A DNA stretch of 64,000 nucleotides, from positions 372,001 through 436,000 of the forward strand of contig NZ_JYMR01000051.1 of assembly GCF_000938255.1 (NCBI RefSeq), given 5' to 3'. The DNA comes from Bradyrhizobium sp. LTSP849. GTDB taxonomy: Bacteria > Pseudomonadota > Alphaproteobacteria > Rhizobiales > Xanthobacteraceae. The translations under genes and the position numbers were made by a program. This document shows positions 1 to 9,709 of the stretch, piece after piece. Within the stretch, counting starts at the first letter, position 1; every line of letters begins with the position of its first letter. The notes below the pieces were generated by a model. That model did not search any database and was not told the origin of the DNA. It saw only the letters and a program-made list of their open reading frames with translations.

Positions 1-163
1 CAGCCAGGGCCATCTCGGCGCCGTTCTTCAACTGGCGGCCGAAGGCGGATTCGCCGCCGGTCATCGGGCCTGCGACTGCGATGGTGACATCCTGCGCGAA
101 CGCCGCGCTCGACAGCGCGATCGACGCGCCGAATGCCAGACCGATGAGCTTCAGTGATTTCAT
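1..163 (-). CDS. Branched-chain amino acid ABC transporter substrate-binding protein, N-terminal part (3' end outside window)
   Basis: Only the first 54 codons are inside the window; the gene runs off the left edge. The protein begins with a clear Sec signal peptide (MKSLKLIGLAFGASIALSS, then AAFAQ with cleavage after AFA-Q) followed by DVTIAVAGPMTGGESAFGRQ, the typical first beta strand and loop of the LivJ/LivK family of periplasmic binding proteins. It would capture an amino acid or similar ligand in the periplasm and deliver it to LivHM. It lies downstream of livF on the same strand but is separated from it by an oppositely oriented cytochrome-like gene, so it probably has its own promoter. 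The family is secure, the ligand unknown. Confidence 0.85.
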   Translation of the reverse strand, partial: MKSLKLIGLAFGASIALSSAAFAQDVTIAVAGPMTGGESAFGRQLKNGAEMALA

Positions 164-569
164 GAGATACCTCGCGGGTGGTCGCCTATGGAAGTTGCCG
201 GGGCATGCCCGGTCCAAACCGGCGCCATTGTTGAATGAATTTGGCGAGAAGTCACCGGCAAAATACGGGCATTGACGGAGATATCTCGCCACATTCGGCA
301 GCACTTCGGGCCGCATCAGGCAAAACGGCCGGTCTTGCCGGGCGTGCCGCTTCCCAGAACGCGCGTCGGATTCGTCAATCGCAAAGTCCAGCGGGCCTCA
401 GGTGACCTCATCATCGTCGCGTGGTTTCGCGGCGCGCTGCCAGCCCGTTCCGGGCCAATGACGGCGATTGCAGCAGCACGTGAAATATGATCAACTACAA
501 GAGATATTTTTCATTTCATACAATCACAAGACGTTGATCGACGTGCACTCTTTTTGATTGGAGAATTCC
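164..569. other. Divergent intergenic region, no gene seen
   Basis: About 400 bases between the divergent binding-protein gene and the cytochrome-like gene. It should hold both promoters. A short open frame at 272-490 has no ribosome site or recognisable protein. Near the right end, GATCAAC at 489-495 and GTTGATC at 533-539 form an inverted repeat 37 bases apart in an unusually AT-rich patch (488-560), a plausible promoter zone for the cytochrome-like gene. Confidence 0.4.
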
Positions 570-1952
570 ATGAAAGGCATCCTCCCACTCGTAATTTTTG
601 GCGTCCTGATCGCAACGGCGCCGTGCTCCCTCGCTCAGCAGGGACCGGACCAGGCCTTGCAGCGTCTGAACGAATGCGTCGCCACCCCTCGTGCAAAGCC
701 GTCGACGCAGGAAGACATCTTCAAATCGTTCAACCCGGCGATTTCGGACCCGGACCGCGTCTCGTGGTGCCTGTTCCTCTACGTGAGCTCCGGGAGCGCA
801 ACAGCGGGGAACAACAATGCGCTGTTCGAGACCTGGGCCAGCGACGGCGAGACATTCAACATGAACCCGCAATGGCCGACCACGCCCGCACCGAAGGTTC
901 TGAGGCCGAACATTCTGTTGCAGATTCGCGAGTCCGATCGCGTGTTCCAGCTCGGGAAGCAGGGACGAGCCTTTCAACCCTTCGTTCTGCCGCCGCCGCG
1001 ACCGCTGAAAGAGGGCGATAACCTCGAGGAGACCCGCCGCAACAAGATCGACTTCGACTTCATCGTCTCGCATGATCTCCACAAGATCTCGGGTCTACAA
1101 AAGGCGTTCGAAACCTTCACGCGGGACCGCAAGCTCCTGTCCTTCCCTGCCGATGCAATCGAGGTCAAGGCGAACTGGTTTCCTGTGCTGGACCCACAGG
1201 ATCCGACCAAGAGCGGGATTCCCGGATATACGGGCAGTCCGGCTGATGCGGGCAAGTTCTACCACGTGAACACCGCGGCAGGTAAGCAGTACGCCCTCGT
1301 TTCCATGCACCTCATCTCGAAGATGGTGCCGAACTGGACGTGGGCGACCTTCGAGCATCGGAACAATCCTGGCCGCTGCGAATATATCGGCTGCCACGAC
1401 AGTTTCGGCTCGACGCACGCCTCTGTCGCTCCCGATACGACGATCCCGGATCCCAGTGATCCGAGCTACCAAAATCCGGCGAACAATCCGAAGCCCTATC
1501 CGGTGTGCACGCACACACCGGCGCTCGCGAGTCTGTTCAAGGAGGCGCAGCTCGACCCGGCATTCCAGTTCTACTGCCTGAAGGGATCCCAGACCGATTT
1601 CACCGATGCAACCGGCATGGCCATCAGGCTCGGCAATTCGATCACGGAGGAGACCTTCGACTTTCAATCGTCGTGCATGACCTGCCACTCTCGTGCGGCC
1701 TTCGGCGCCGATGGTTCGGCGACCACGATCGCCGGATTCGACAACACGACCGGCGCTCCGCTCGGTCCCGTCCACGGCGAGTGGTACTGGACGACGCAGA
1801 TCGGGGGCCCCTGGGGGCCGGCTGCGTTGCCGGTTGGTGCGACCGGGCAGATTCCGGCGGCGTTTTCCGCGGATTTTGTTTGGTCGATCCCGTTCTGCGC
1901 AGTCGACGATACGAGCAAGCCTGTTGCGAAGAGCCGCTGCGCCGCGAAATAG
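570..1952 (+). CDS. Secreted cytochrome c-like protein
   Basis: 460 residues starting at ATG 570, chosen because TGGAG lies seven bases upstream and a signal peptide follows at once (MKGILPLVIFGVLIATAPCS, then LAQ). The mature protein holds one canonical haem c motif, CMTCH at residues 369-373, and a spaced variant CEYIGCH (C-x4-CH) at 270-276. The central part is rich in Trp, Pro and aromatic residues. It is probably a periplasmic one- or two-haem protein, but I do not recognise a named enzyme. It stands alone, inserted between livF and the liv binding-protein gene and convergent with livF. Its electron partner is unknown. Confidence 0.6.
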   Translation: MKGILPLVIFGVLIATAPCSLAQQGPDQALQRLNECVATPRAKPSTQEDIFKSFNPAISDPDRVSWCLFLYVSSGSATAGNNNALFETWASDGETFNMNPQWPTTPAPKVLRPNILLQIRESDRVFQLGKQGRAFQPFVLPPPRPLKEGDNLEETRRNKIDFDFIVSHDLHKISGLQKAFETFTRDRKLLSFPADAIEVKANWFPVLDPQDPTKSGIPGYTGSPADAGKFYHVNTAAGKQYALVSMHLISKMVPNWTWATFEHRNNPGRCEYIGCHDSFGSTHASVAPDTTIPDPSDPSYQNPANNPKPYPVCTHTPALASLFKEAQLDPAFQFYCLKGSQTDFTDATGMAIRLGNSITEETFDFQSSCMTCHSRAAFGADGSATTIAGFDNTTGAPLGPVHGEWYWTTQIGGPWGPAALPVGATGQIPAAFSADFVWSIPFCAVDDTSKPVAKSRCAAK

Positions 1953-1957
1953 GGATG

Positions 1958-2000
1958 GGCAGGCACGGCGACGCACTGCGTTTCGCTAGCCGTGCCTGCC
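1958..2000. terminator. Hairpin between convergent genes, candidate bidirectional terminator
   Basis: GGCAGGCACGGC at 1958-1969 pairs perfectly with GCCGTGCCTGCC at 1989-2000 around a loop of 19 bases. It sits between the stop of the cytochrome-like gene (1952) and the stop of livF (1986-1988), and the right arm lies inside the last codons of livF. There is no strong T-run on either side, so termination is inferred from position and stem strength. Confidence 0.5.
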
Positions 2001-2726
2001 GCCTTCCAAATAGGCGGCGCGAATCTCGGGGCGCTGCAACAGCTCGGCGCCGGTTCCGGCGAGAGTAATCAGGCCGTTGACCATGACATAGCCGCGATGG
2101 GCGAGCTTGAGCGCATGATTGGCGTTCTGCTCGACGATCAGGACGGTCAGGCCGTCCTGCCGGTTCAAGGTGCGGATCGCGTCGAAGATCTGGCGGGCGA
2201 TCAGCGGGGCGAGCCCGAGCGAGGGCTCGTCAAGCAAGAGCAGCCGAGGGCGGCTCATCAAGGCGCGGCCGATTGCCAGCATCTGCTGCTCGCCGCCGGA
2301 CAGCGTGCCGCCGCGCTGGACGTAGCGTTCCTTCAGCCGCGGAAACAGCGAGAACACGCGTTCAAGCGTCGCGTCGCGCTCGGCGTCCGTGCATTCGGTG
2401 GCGTCCGCGCCCATCTGGAGGTTTTCCGCCACGCTCATGCGCGGGAAGATACGGCGGCCTTCCGGCGATTGCGCAATACGCAAATGCGCGATCTCGTGGG
2501 TGGGAACGTCGGTGATGTCGCGGCCTTCGTACAGGATCTGGCCGGCGCGGGCGCGCGGCTTGCCGAAGATCGTCATCATCAAAGTCGACTTGCCGGCGCC
2601 GTTGGCGCCGATCAGCGCGACGATCTCGCCGGAATTGATTTCGACGTCGACGCCCTTCAGCGCCTCGATCTTGCCATAGGCCGCACGCAGGCCGCGGATC
2701 GCGAGCAGGGGCGCAGCCGACGTCAC
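1986..2726 (-). CDS. livF: Branched-chain amino acid ABC transporter ATP-binding protein LivF
   Basis: 246 residues, normal for LivF. It is the second ATPase of a Liv-type importer and powers uptake at the inner membrane with LivG. Walker A (GANGAGKST), ABC signature (LSGGEQQ) and Walker B (RLLLLDEPSLGL) are all present, and the LivF-type end VEQNANHALKLAHRGYVM is clear. The start is GTG at 2724-2726, which overlaps the livG stop as GTGA, so the two are translationally coupled. An open frame extends further upstream but only as livG read in another frame. It is the last gene of livHMGF. Confidence 0.9.
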   Translation of the reverse strand: MTSAAPLLAIRGLRAAYGKIEALKGVDVEINSGEIVALIGANGAGKSTLMMTIFGKPRARAGQILYEGRDITDVPTHEIAHLRIAQSPEGRRIFPRMSVAENLQMGADATECTDAERDATLERVFSLFPRLKERYVQRGGTLSGGEQQMLAIGRALMSRPRLLLLDEPSLGLAPLIARQIFDAIRTLNRQDGLTVLIVEQNANHALKLAHRGYVMVNGLITLAGTGAELLQRPEIRAAYLEGGRHG

Positions 2727-3552
2727 GACCCGCTCTCCATCACGGCCACGGCCTCTTCCTCGTCGGTGCCGAGATAGGCGGCGATCACCTTGGGATCGTC
2801 GCGGACAGCACGGGGTGATCCTTCCGAGATCTTCACGCCATGGTCCATCACCACGATGTGGTCGGAGATCTCCATCACCACGGACATGTCGTGCTCGATC
2901 AGGAGGATCGAGGTGCCCAGCTCGTTGCGGATCGAGAGCAGCAGCTCGCTGAGGGCCGCGCTCTCGCGCGTATTGAGGCCGGCGGCGGGTTCGTCGAGGC
3001 ACAAAAGTGCGGGCTCCGTACACATCGCGCGCGCGATCTCGAGCCGGCGCTGGTCGCCATAGGCGAGATTGCCGGCGGCGTCGTCGGCGCGGTCGAGCAG
3101 GTTGATCCGCTTGAGCCAGTCGGTGGCGAGATCGATCGCGTGCTTTTCGGCGTCGCGGTAGGTGGGCGCACCGATCAGGCCGAGGAAGGTGAAGCCGGAG
3201 GCGCGCATCAGCGTGTTGTGCTGCGCCACCATCAGGTTTTCCAGCGCGGTCATGCCGGGAAACAAGCGGATGTTCTGGAAGGTGCGGGCGACCTTGGCCT
3301 GCTTGGCAATGCGGAAATCGTTGAGCCGCTCCAGCGCGATTGTCTTGCCGTCGTCATGGGTGAGGCGGATGGCGCCGCCGCTCGGCTTGTAGAAGCCGGT
3401 GATGCAGTTGAACACGGTGGTCTTGCCGGCGCCGTTCGGCCCGATCAGTGCGGTGATCTTGTTCCGCTCGGCCGCAAACGACAGGTCCTGCACGGCGACG
3501 ATGCCGCCGAAACGCATGGTGAGCCGGTCGACGCTGAGAATGGTCTCGCCGC

Positions 3553-3556
<4 letters not shown>
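2723..3556 (-). CDS. livG: Branched-chain amino acid ABC transporter ATP-binding protein LivG
   Basis: 277 residues. First ATPase of the importer, with Walker A GPNGAGKTT, Walker B LLCLDEPAAGL and the switch histidine in LLIEHDMSVVM. The signature helix reads LAYGDQRRLEIARA, the LivG form in which LSGGQ is replaced by LAYGDQ. It overlaps livM by four bases (3553-3556) and livF by four bases (2723-2726), which fixes both boundaries and indicates a single coupled transcript. The C-terminal tail, residues 250 on, contains the LivG-specific NPxVxAAYLG-like element (DPKVIAAYLG). Confidence 0.92.
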
Positions 3557-4878
<1,322 letters not shown>

Positions 4879-4889
4879 GCGGCGGTCCG

Positions 4890-5807
4890 TCAGACTTTTT
4901 CGACTTCGGGACGGCCGAGCAGGCCGGTCGGCATGAAGATCAGCACGACGATCAGGATCGAGAACGCCGCGACGTCCTTGTACTCGACCGAAAAATAGGC
5001 CGACCAGAACGTCTCGATCAGGCCGATTGCGAGGCCGCCGAGCATGGCGCCGGGCAGCGAGCCGATGCCGCCGAGCACGGCGGCGGTGAACGCCTTGATG
5101 CCGGCGACGAAGCCCATAAAGAAATCGACCAGGCCGTAATAGAGCAGGTACATCAGGCCTGCGACCGCGGCGAGCGCGGCACCGATCACGAAGGTCATCG
5201 AGATGGTGCGATCGACGTCGACGCCGAGCAGCGCCGCCATGGTCTGGTCCTGCTCGCAGGCGCGCATGTCGCGTCCGAGCCGCGTGCGCGAGACCAGCCA
5301 GGTGAAGATCGCGAGCAGCACGATGGTGGTGAGGACCACCATGATCTGGATGTTGGAGAGCTGGATCACGAAGCCGTCCGCGCTCTCATGCAGCGTGTAG
5401 CCGCCGGTGATGAGCGGCGGGATCGGCTTGACACGGGCGCCCTGTGCCACCTGCGAGAAGTTGACCAGCACGAACGACATGCCGATCGCCGACAGCATCG
5501 GGGCGAGGCGGAAGGAGTGGCGCAGCGGCCGGTAAGCGATGCGCTCGATGGTCCAGCCATAAAGCGCGGTGATCGCCATCGAGACCAGCAGCACCACGAT
5601 CAGGATCAGTGGGATCGCGGTCAGGCCGAACGAGACCAGGATCAGGAAGGTAATCAGGGAGATGAAGCCGCCGATCATGAAGACGTCGCCATGGGCGAAG
5701 TTGATCATGCCGACGATGCCGTAAACCATCGTGTAGCCGATCGCGATCAGGCCGTAGATCGAGCCGAGCACGAGGCCGTTGATGAGCTGCTGGGTGAAAT
5801 AATCCAT
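4890..5807 (-). CDS. livH: Branched-chain amino acid ABC transporter permease LivH
   Basis: 305 residues, typical of LivH. It begins MDYFTQQLINGLVLGSIYGL, followed by the signature IAIGYTMVYGIVGMINFAHGD, a hallmark of the family. The coupling motif is RACEQDQTMAALLGVDVDRT near residue 200. The protein has about eight hydrophobic segments and pairs with LivM to form the channel. It is the first gene of the livHMGF operon; the 260 bases upstream contain its promoter but no operator I can name. Confidence 0.92.
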   Translation of the reverse strand: MDYFTQQLINGLVLGSIYGLIAIGYTMVYGIVGMINFAHGDVFMIGGFISLITFLILVSFGLTAIPLILIVVLLVSMAITALYGWTIERIAYRPLRHSFRLAPMLSAIGMSFVLVNFSQVAQGARVKPIPPLITGGYTLHESADGFVIQLSNIQIMVVLTTIVLLAIFTWLVSRTRLGRDMRACEQDQTMAALLGVDVDRTISMTFVIGAALAAVAGLMYLLYYGLVDFFMGFVAGIKAFTAAVLGGIGSLPGAMLGGLAIGLIETFWSAYFSVEYKDVAAFSILIVVLIFMPTGLLGRPEVEKV

Positions 5808-6054
5808 AGGCTGCCGTTACCCAAACCTGACGCGGCTCAAAGGGAGCTCTTGAGAGAGAGTTCTTGGGCCCCGGCAGCCCTCGAGCATTCTCCGTTTTGT
5901 AACAGGAGGGAACTGGCGGCTGCAACTGGCCATGTCTTGGCATAAAGGTTTGTACAGAGGTCATTTCGCGTTCCGGTTCCCGCATTTGCGAGGAATTGGG
6001 TTCCGCAGGCAACCAAAGCGGACACGAGCCGTTATCGAGCCTCTGACGTCTAAC

Positions 6055-6061
6055 AAGGGAG
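6055..6061 (+). promoter_or_regulatory. Ribosome binding site of the Gln-rich small protein gene
   Basis: AAGGGAG lies nine bases before ATG 6071. It supports translation of this very short low-complexity frame, which could otherwise be dismissed. Confidence 0.6.
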
Positions 6062-6070
6062 TTTCCCCCA

Positions 6071-6253
6071 ATGACGAAGCAGCAAGACCAGAATCCGGGC
6101 CAGCAGAACCAGAACCCCGGTCAGCGTCCCGGCCAGCAGCAGGGTGGCGGTCACAAGCCCGGCCAGCAGCAACAGGATCCGCAGCGCCAGGGCGACAAGC
6201 CCGGTCAGCAGCAGGGCGGCCAGCGCGGGCAGCACGATCAGGACAACAAGTAG
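6071..6253 (+). CDS. Gln/Gly/Pro-rich low-complexity small protein
   Basis: 60 residues, almost entirely Q, G, P, N, D, K and R with no hydrophobic core, signal peptide or membrane segment. Loose repeats of NPGQ, RPGQQQ and KPGQQQ run through it. Good ribosome site (AAGGGAG) in front and a strong intrinsic terminator 50 bases behind show that it is an expressed single-gene unit. The composition predicts a disordered, highly soluble protein, comparable in style to stress-related hydrophilins, but no function can be claimed. It lies alone between the divergent livH and a small membrane protein gene. Confidence 0.65.
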   Translation: MTKQQDQNPGQQNQNPGQRPGQQQGGGHKPGQQQQDPQRQGDKPGQQQGGQRGQHDQDNK

Positions 6254-6303
6254 ATTTGGGAGCCCAAGAAATTGGGAGTCCAAGAACGAAGGGTAGTGAT
6301 GAA

Positions 6304-6331
6304 GGCCCCGCCGAAAGGCGGGGCCCTTTTC
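6304..6331 (+). terminator. Intrinsic terminator
   Basis: GGCCCCGCC at 6304-6312, GAAA tetraloop, GGCGGGGCC at 6317-6325, then CTTTTC. Nine perfect GC-rich pairs with a stable loop and a T-run, right after the Gln-rich small gene. Confidence 0.9.
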
Positions 6332-6463
6332 GTCGGCCGCGCTGCTCGACGGGGCGGTTAAGGTAAACAAACGGTTTAAATTGCCGCCACAGTCCGATGC
6401 GAGTTAGCTCGTGGCAAATCCGCCGCCCGTCGAGGGCCGCGGGTCAGCGAAGCGGGAAGCGGC

Positions 6464-6988
6464 ATGTTCAGGAATTGGCGGATCGGCTCGGTCAACGGCG
6501 CATTGCTGGCGGCCTATTTCATTCCGGCCTGGACCCTGGTCGCCTTCAACATCATGGTAGCGCCGGTGCACGGCCTCTACGAGCGGCCGAGCGTCGCGGT
6601 GGCGCTGTTCCTCAGCGACCAGCTCCAGATGTCCGGCATCGGCACGGTGCGCGCCGCCTGGCTCCTGGCACTCGGACGGTTGACCGTGGTGGCGTTCTTC
6701 GCGATCTATCTCGCGCTTCTCGTCATTCCCCGCACCCGCAAGAGCGGCGGCAGCGACGAGGCGCTCGGCATTGCGCTGGCGATCGGCAGCCTGATCTCGT
6801 TTGCGAGCATGATGATGGCCTCGAAGGTCGGCGAGATGGCCGCGCTCCGGCTGCACGCCACCGAGCTCCTGCTTCTGCTCGGTGCGGCCATCGTGCTGGT
6901 GATCGAACGGCCGGCGATGGCGCCGCAGACCGCCGAGGTGCCAGCGCCGCTAGCCCTTGAGCAGGCCGAGCTCCTGCACAATAGCTGA
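6464..6988 (+). CDS. Small integral membrane protein of unknown function
   Basis: 174 residues with four hydrophobic segments, near 11-33 (GALLAAYFIPAWTLVAFNIM), 65-92, 104-122 and 130-145 (LLLLLGAAIVLVIE). Topology suggests an inner-membrane four-helix protein. Arg/Lys-rich short loops (RNWR, RTRK) fit the positive-inside rule. No motif names a family. Its 3' end overlaps the 3' end of the convergent pcaC by 39 bases, which is a little unusual but both frames look genuine. Start ATG 6464 has only a weak purine stretch in front. Confidence 0.6.
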   Translation: MFRNWRIGSVNGALLAAYFIPAWTLVAFNIMVAPVHGLYERPSVAVALFLSDQLQMSGIGTVRAAWLLALGRLTVVAFFAIYLALLVIPRTRKSGGSDEALGIALAIGSLISFASMMMASKVGEMAALRLHATELLLLLGAAIVLVIERPAMAPQTAEVPAPLALEQAELLHNS

Positions 6989-7342
6989 GGCTTCCTTCAC
7001 GGCGTGGTTCGCCGCGGGGACGCCGCAATAAATCGCCTGCTGCAACAAGATTTCCTTGATGTCGTCGGGGGTGAAGCCGCCTTCCGCGAGCGCCGCGCGC
7101 ACATGCAGGCGGAATTCGTCCCATTGCCCAAGCGCGACCATGGTGCCGATCACCAGCACCCGCCGCGTGCGCTCGTCGAAATGCGGCCGCGTCCAGATCT
7201 CACCCCAGGCGTAGCGCGTGATCATGTCCTGGAAGTCGGTGTTGAAGGCGTTGCGGTTGGCGATCGACCTGTCGACCCAGGCATTGCCCAGCACTTTTCG
7301 GCGCACATTCATGCCGGCATCGCGGCGCTTCTGGTCGTCCAT
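6950..7342 (-). CDS. pcaC: 4-carboxymuconolactone decarboxylase
   Basis: 130 residues, the normal size of PcaC. It decarboxylates 4-carboxymuconolactone to beta-ketoadipate enol-lactone in the protocatechuate branch of the beta-ketoadipate pathway, in the cytoplasm. The sequence is recognisable throughout: RRKVLGNAWVDRSIAN, the WTRPHFDERTRR segment, and the carboxymuconolactone decarboxylase core (EILLQQAIYCGVPAANHAVKEA). Only one Cys is found in the core, so it is the decarboxylase and not an AhpD-type peroxidase. It is the last gene of pcaB-pcaD-pcaC. Confidence 0.92.
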   Translation of the reverse strand: MDDQKRRDAGMNVRRKVLGNAWVDRSIANRNAFNTDFQDMITRYAWGEIWTRPHFDERTRRVLVIGTMVALGQWDEFRLHVRAALAEGGFTPDDIKEILLQQAIYCGVPAANHAVKEASAIVQELGLLKG

Positions 7343-7362
7343 GTGTTCTCTCCGGATAGCGC

Positions 7363-8145
7363 CTAGCGCTGCGTCAGGAAGCCCACCACCGCGTCGGTGA
7401 ACGCGTGTGGCTGCTCGACATTGGAAATATGGGCGGCGTCGATGATGGTCATGCTCGCGCCGGGGATATTTGAACGGATCAATTCGCCCGCCGAGATCGG
7501 CGTCGCCATGTCGTGGCGGCCGGCGATCACCAGCGTCGGGCTTTTGATCTTCGGCAGCAGCTCACGCTGGTCGAGCGTCGACAGCGCTTCGCAGCAGGCG
7601 AGATAGCCCTCGACGGGGGTGGCGAGCAGCATCGACTTCATCCTGGCGGTGACATCGGGCTCGCGCTCGCGGAAATCGGCGGTCAGCCAGCCTGCGATCA
7701 CGGCATCCGCGACCGCGGCGATGCCGCCCTTCTTCACGGCGTCGATGCGTTCCAGCCATTTGGTCGGCTCGGCATAGTAGCAGGAGGTATTGGCGAGGAT
7801 CAGCTTGCCGAACCGCTCCGGCGCGTTGGCGCCCAGCCATTGTCCGACCATGCCGCCCATCGACAGGCCGCACCAATGCACCTTCTCGATGTTGAGATCG
7901 TCGAGGATCGCGAGCACGTCGCGGCCGAATCGCTCCATCGTGTAGGGAGCGGGCGCGACGCTGGACTTGCCGTGGCCGCGGCGGTCGTAGCGGATGACGC
8001 GGAACACCTGCGTCAGCGCTTTCATCTGCGGCTCCCACATCTGAAGCGTGCAGCCGAGCGAATTGGAGAGCATCAAGGTCGGCCCGCCGTCGCGGCCCTC
8101 GACGGAGACGTTGAGCAGGCAACCGTCGGCATCGATCATGGGCAT
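7363..8145 (-). CDS. pcaD: 3-oxoadipate enol-lactonase
   Basis: 260 residues, alpha/beta hydrolase fold. It hydrolyses beta-ketoadipate enol-lactone to beta-ketoadipate, after PcaC. The nucleophile elbow is GLSMGG with Ser 95, the oxyanion part is SNSLGCTLQMWEP near residue 28, the acid is in VIAGRHDMATP and the catalytic His in DAAHISNVEQP near the C-terminus. It starts 36 bases after pcaB and ends 20 bases before pcaC. Annotation as PcaD and not another lactonase rests on sequence plus this operon order. Confidence 0.9.
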   Translation of the reverse strand: MPMIDADGCLLNVSVEGRDGGPTLMLSNSLGCTLQMWEPQMKALTQVFRVIRYDRRGHGKSSVAPAPYTMERFGRDVLAILDDLNIEKVHWCGLSMGGMVGQWLGANAPERFGKLILANTSCYYAEPTKWLERIDAVKKGGIAAVADAVIAGWLTADFREREPDVTARMKSMLLATPVEGYLACCEALSTLDQRELLPKIKSPTLVIAGRHDMATPISAGELIRSNIPGASMTIIDAAHISNVEQPHAFTDAVVGFLTQR

Positions 8146-8181
8146 GGATGGCGTCTCCGTTTAGTTCCGCTCAGGGCTGTT

Positions 8182-9537
8182 CTATTCGCGCTCGACGCTG
8201 TCGAGCAGGCGGTCGATCAAGGCTTGGGAAGCCCCTTGATAGGCCATCGGCTCGAACAATGCCGCAATTTTTTCCAGTGCGAGATGCGCGGTGACCTGCG
8301 GATCGGCCGACAGCACCTCGCGCAGATGCTTCTTCTCGGCGACCGCGCGCTTGCTCGCGGCCTCGATCAGATGATGCGCGTCGCTCTTGCCGATCTTCTC
8401 GGCCAGCGCAAAGGTGACGGCTTCGGCCATGATCAGGCCGTGCGTCGCGTCGAGATTGCTGCGCATGCGCGCGGCATCGACGTCGAGGCCCTCGGCGATA
8501 TCGACGATCGCCGCGAGCGCGCCCGAGGTCACCAGCATCAGTTGCGGCAGCGTCGGCCATTCCGCATGCCAGGGACCGGCGCTGCGTTCGTGGTCCTGTA
8601 CCTGGGCTGCAAAGATCGTTGCGGCAAGCTGCGGGGCCATGGTCGCGCAGCCGAGCGCACTGGCGGCTGCGACCGGGTTGCGCTTGTGCGGCATGGTCGA
8701 AGAGCCGCCGCGGCCTACGCCGGCGGGCTCGAACGCCTCGGCGACGTCGGTCTGCATCATCAGCGAGACGTCGCGTGCGATCTTGCCGCAGCTTCCGGCG
8801 AGAATCGCCAAGCACGCGGCAGCCTCCGCGATCCGGTCGCGATGGGTGTGCCAGGGCGCTTCGGGCAGTGGCAGGTTCAGCTCCTGCGCCAGCCGCTCGG
8901 ACACCGCGAGCCCGTTATTGCCGAGCGCTGCGAGCGTGCCGGCGGCGCCGCCGAATTGCAGCGCGAGGCCCTCGCGGCGTAGCCGTCGCAAGCGGCAGCG
9001 CGCACGGGCAAGGCTTGAAGCATATTCGGCGGCCTTCAGCCCGAACGGCATCGGCAGCGCGTGCTGGAGCCAGGTCCGTGCCACCATCGCGGTATTGCGA
9101 TGGGCCCGCGCCAGTGCGGCAAACCCCCTGATGGCACGGCTGAGATCGGCATCCAGCGCTTCGACGCCGGCGCGCAGCGTCAGCATGGTGGCGGTGTCGA
9201 TGACGTCCTGGCTGGTCGCACCCCAATGCACATAGCGGGCGGCCTCGCCGTCGGCCTTCGCGACATTGGCAGTCAGCATCTTGACCAGCGGAATCGCCAG
9301 ATTGCCCGATCGCGTCGCGGCCTCCGCGAGTGCGGTCATGTCAAAGGAATCGGCCTTGCAGGCTGCCTCGATCGGCCCCACCGCGGCCTTAGGGATCACG
9401 CCCGTGGCGGCTTCGGCCCGTGCCAAAGCTGCCTCGAAATCGAGCATATTCTGGAGGGTGGAACGGTCGTCGCAGACGGTGCGCATGGCTGCGCTCGACA
9501 GCATCGGCGCGAGCAGGGGGGAGAGGGCTGTGCTCAT
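8182..9537 (-). CDS. pcaB: 3-carboxy-cis,cis-muconate cycloisomerase
   Basis: 451 residues of the fumarase/aspartase superfamily. PcaB converts 3-carboxy-cis,cis-muconate to 4-carboxymuconolactone. The superfamily signature GGSSTMPHKRNP is present near residue 280, preceded by the conserved VHWGATSQDVIDTA region with the catalytic-site residues near 105-115, and the N-terminal LLAPMLSSAAMRTVCDDRS is typical. It heads the pcaBDC operon and diverges from coxG; the 172-base gap carries the promoter. No PcaQ-type regulator gene is in the window. Confidence 0.92.
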   Translation of the reverse strand: MSTALSPLLAPMLSSAAMRTVCDDRSTLQNMLDFEAALARAEAATGVIPKAAVGPIEAACKADSFDMTALAEAATRSGNLAIPLVKMLTANVAKADGEAARYVHWGATSQDVIDTATMLTLRAGVEALDADLSRAIRGFAALARAHRNTAMVARTWLQHALPMPFGLKAAEYASSLARARCRLRRLRREGLALQFGGAAGTLAALGNNGLAVSERLAQELNLPLPEAPWHTHRDRIAEAAACLAILAGSCGKIARDVSLMMQTDVAEAFEPAGVGRGGSSTMPHKRNPVAAASALGCATMAPQLAATIFAAQVQDHERSAGPWHAEWPTLPQLMLVTSGALAAIVDIAEGLDVDAARMRSNLDATHGLIMAEAVTFALAEKIGKSDAHHLIEAASKRAVAEKKHLREVLSADPQVTAHLALEKIAALFEPMAYQGASQALIDRLLDSVERE

Positions 9538-9709
9538 GGTGTGCGGGACCTAACCACCATGGCCCGGCCGTGCCAATCCCAAACCGCCCGCGGCAGGCTT
9601 TTTGCGGTTGCGAATATGCATTGCACGTGGCCGGGCGCCGCCCTTTCCTTTGCGGCCTCCGTGCGTTACTTGAGCAACGTTATCTTATTGCGATCCCGGG
9701 AGGCACCCC

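Noticed and set aside
272..490. 72-codon frame upstream of the cytochrome-like gene
   Set aside because: No SD, no hydrophobic or domain pattern; lies in a divergent promoter region.
488..539. GATCAAC/GTTGATC inverted repeat as an operator
   Set aside because: Arms of seven bases 37 apart are easily found by chance; mentioned only as part of the gap description.
9538..9709. PcaQ-type operator in the pcaB-coxG gap
   Set aside because: I saw no convincing LysR-type dyad there, so none is claimed.
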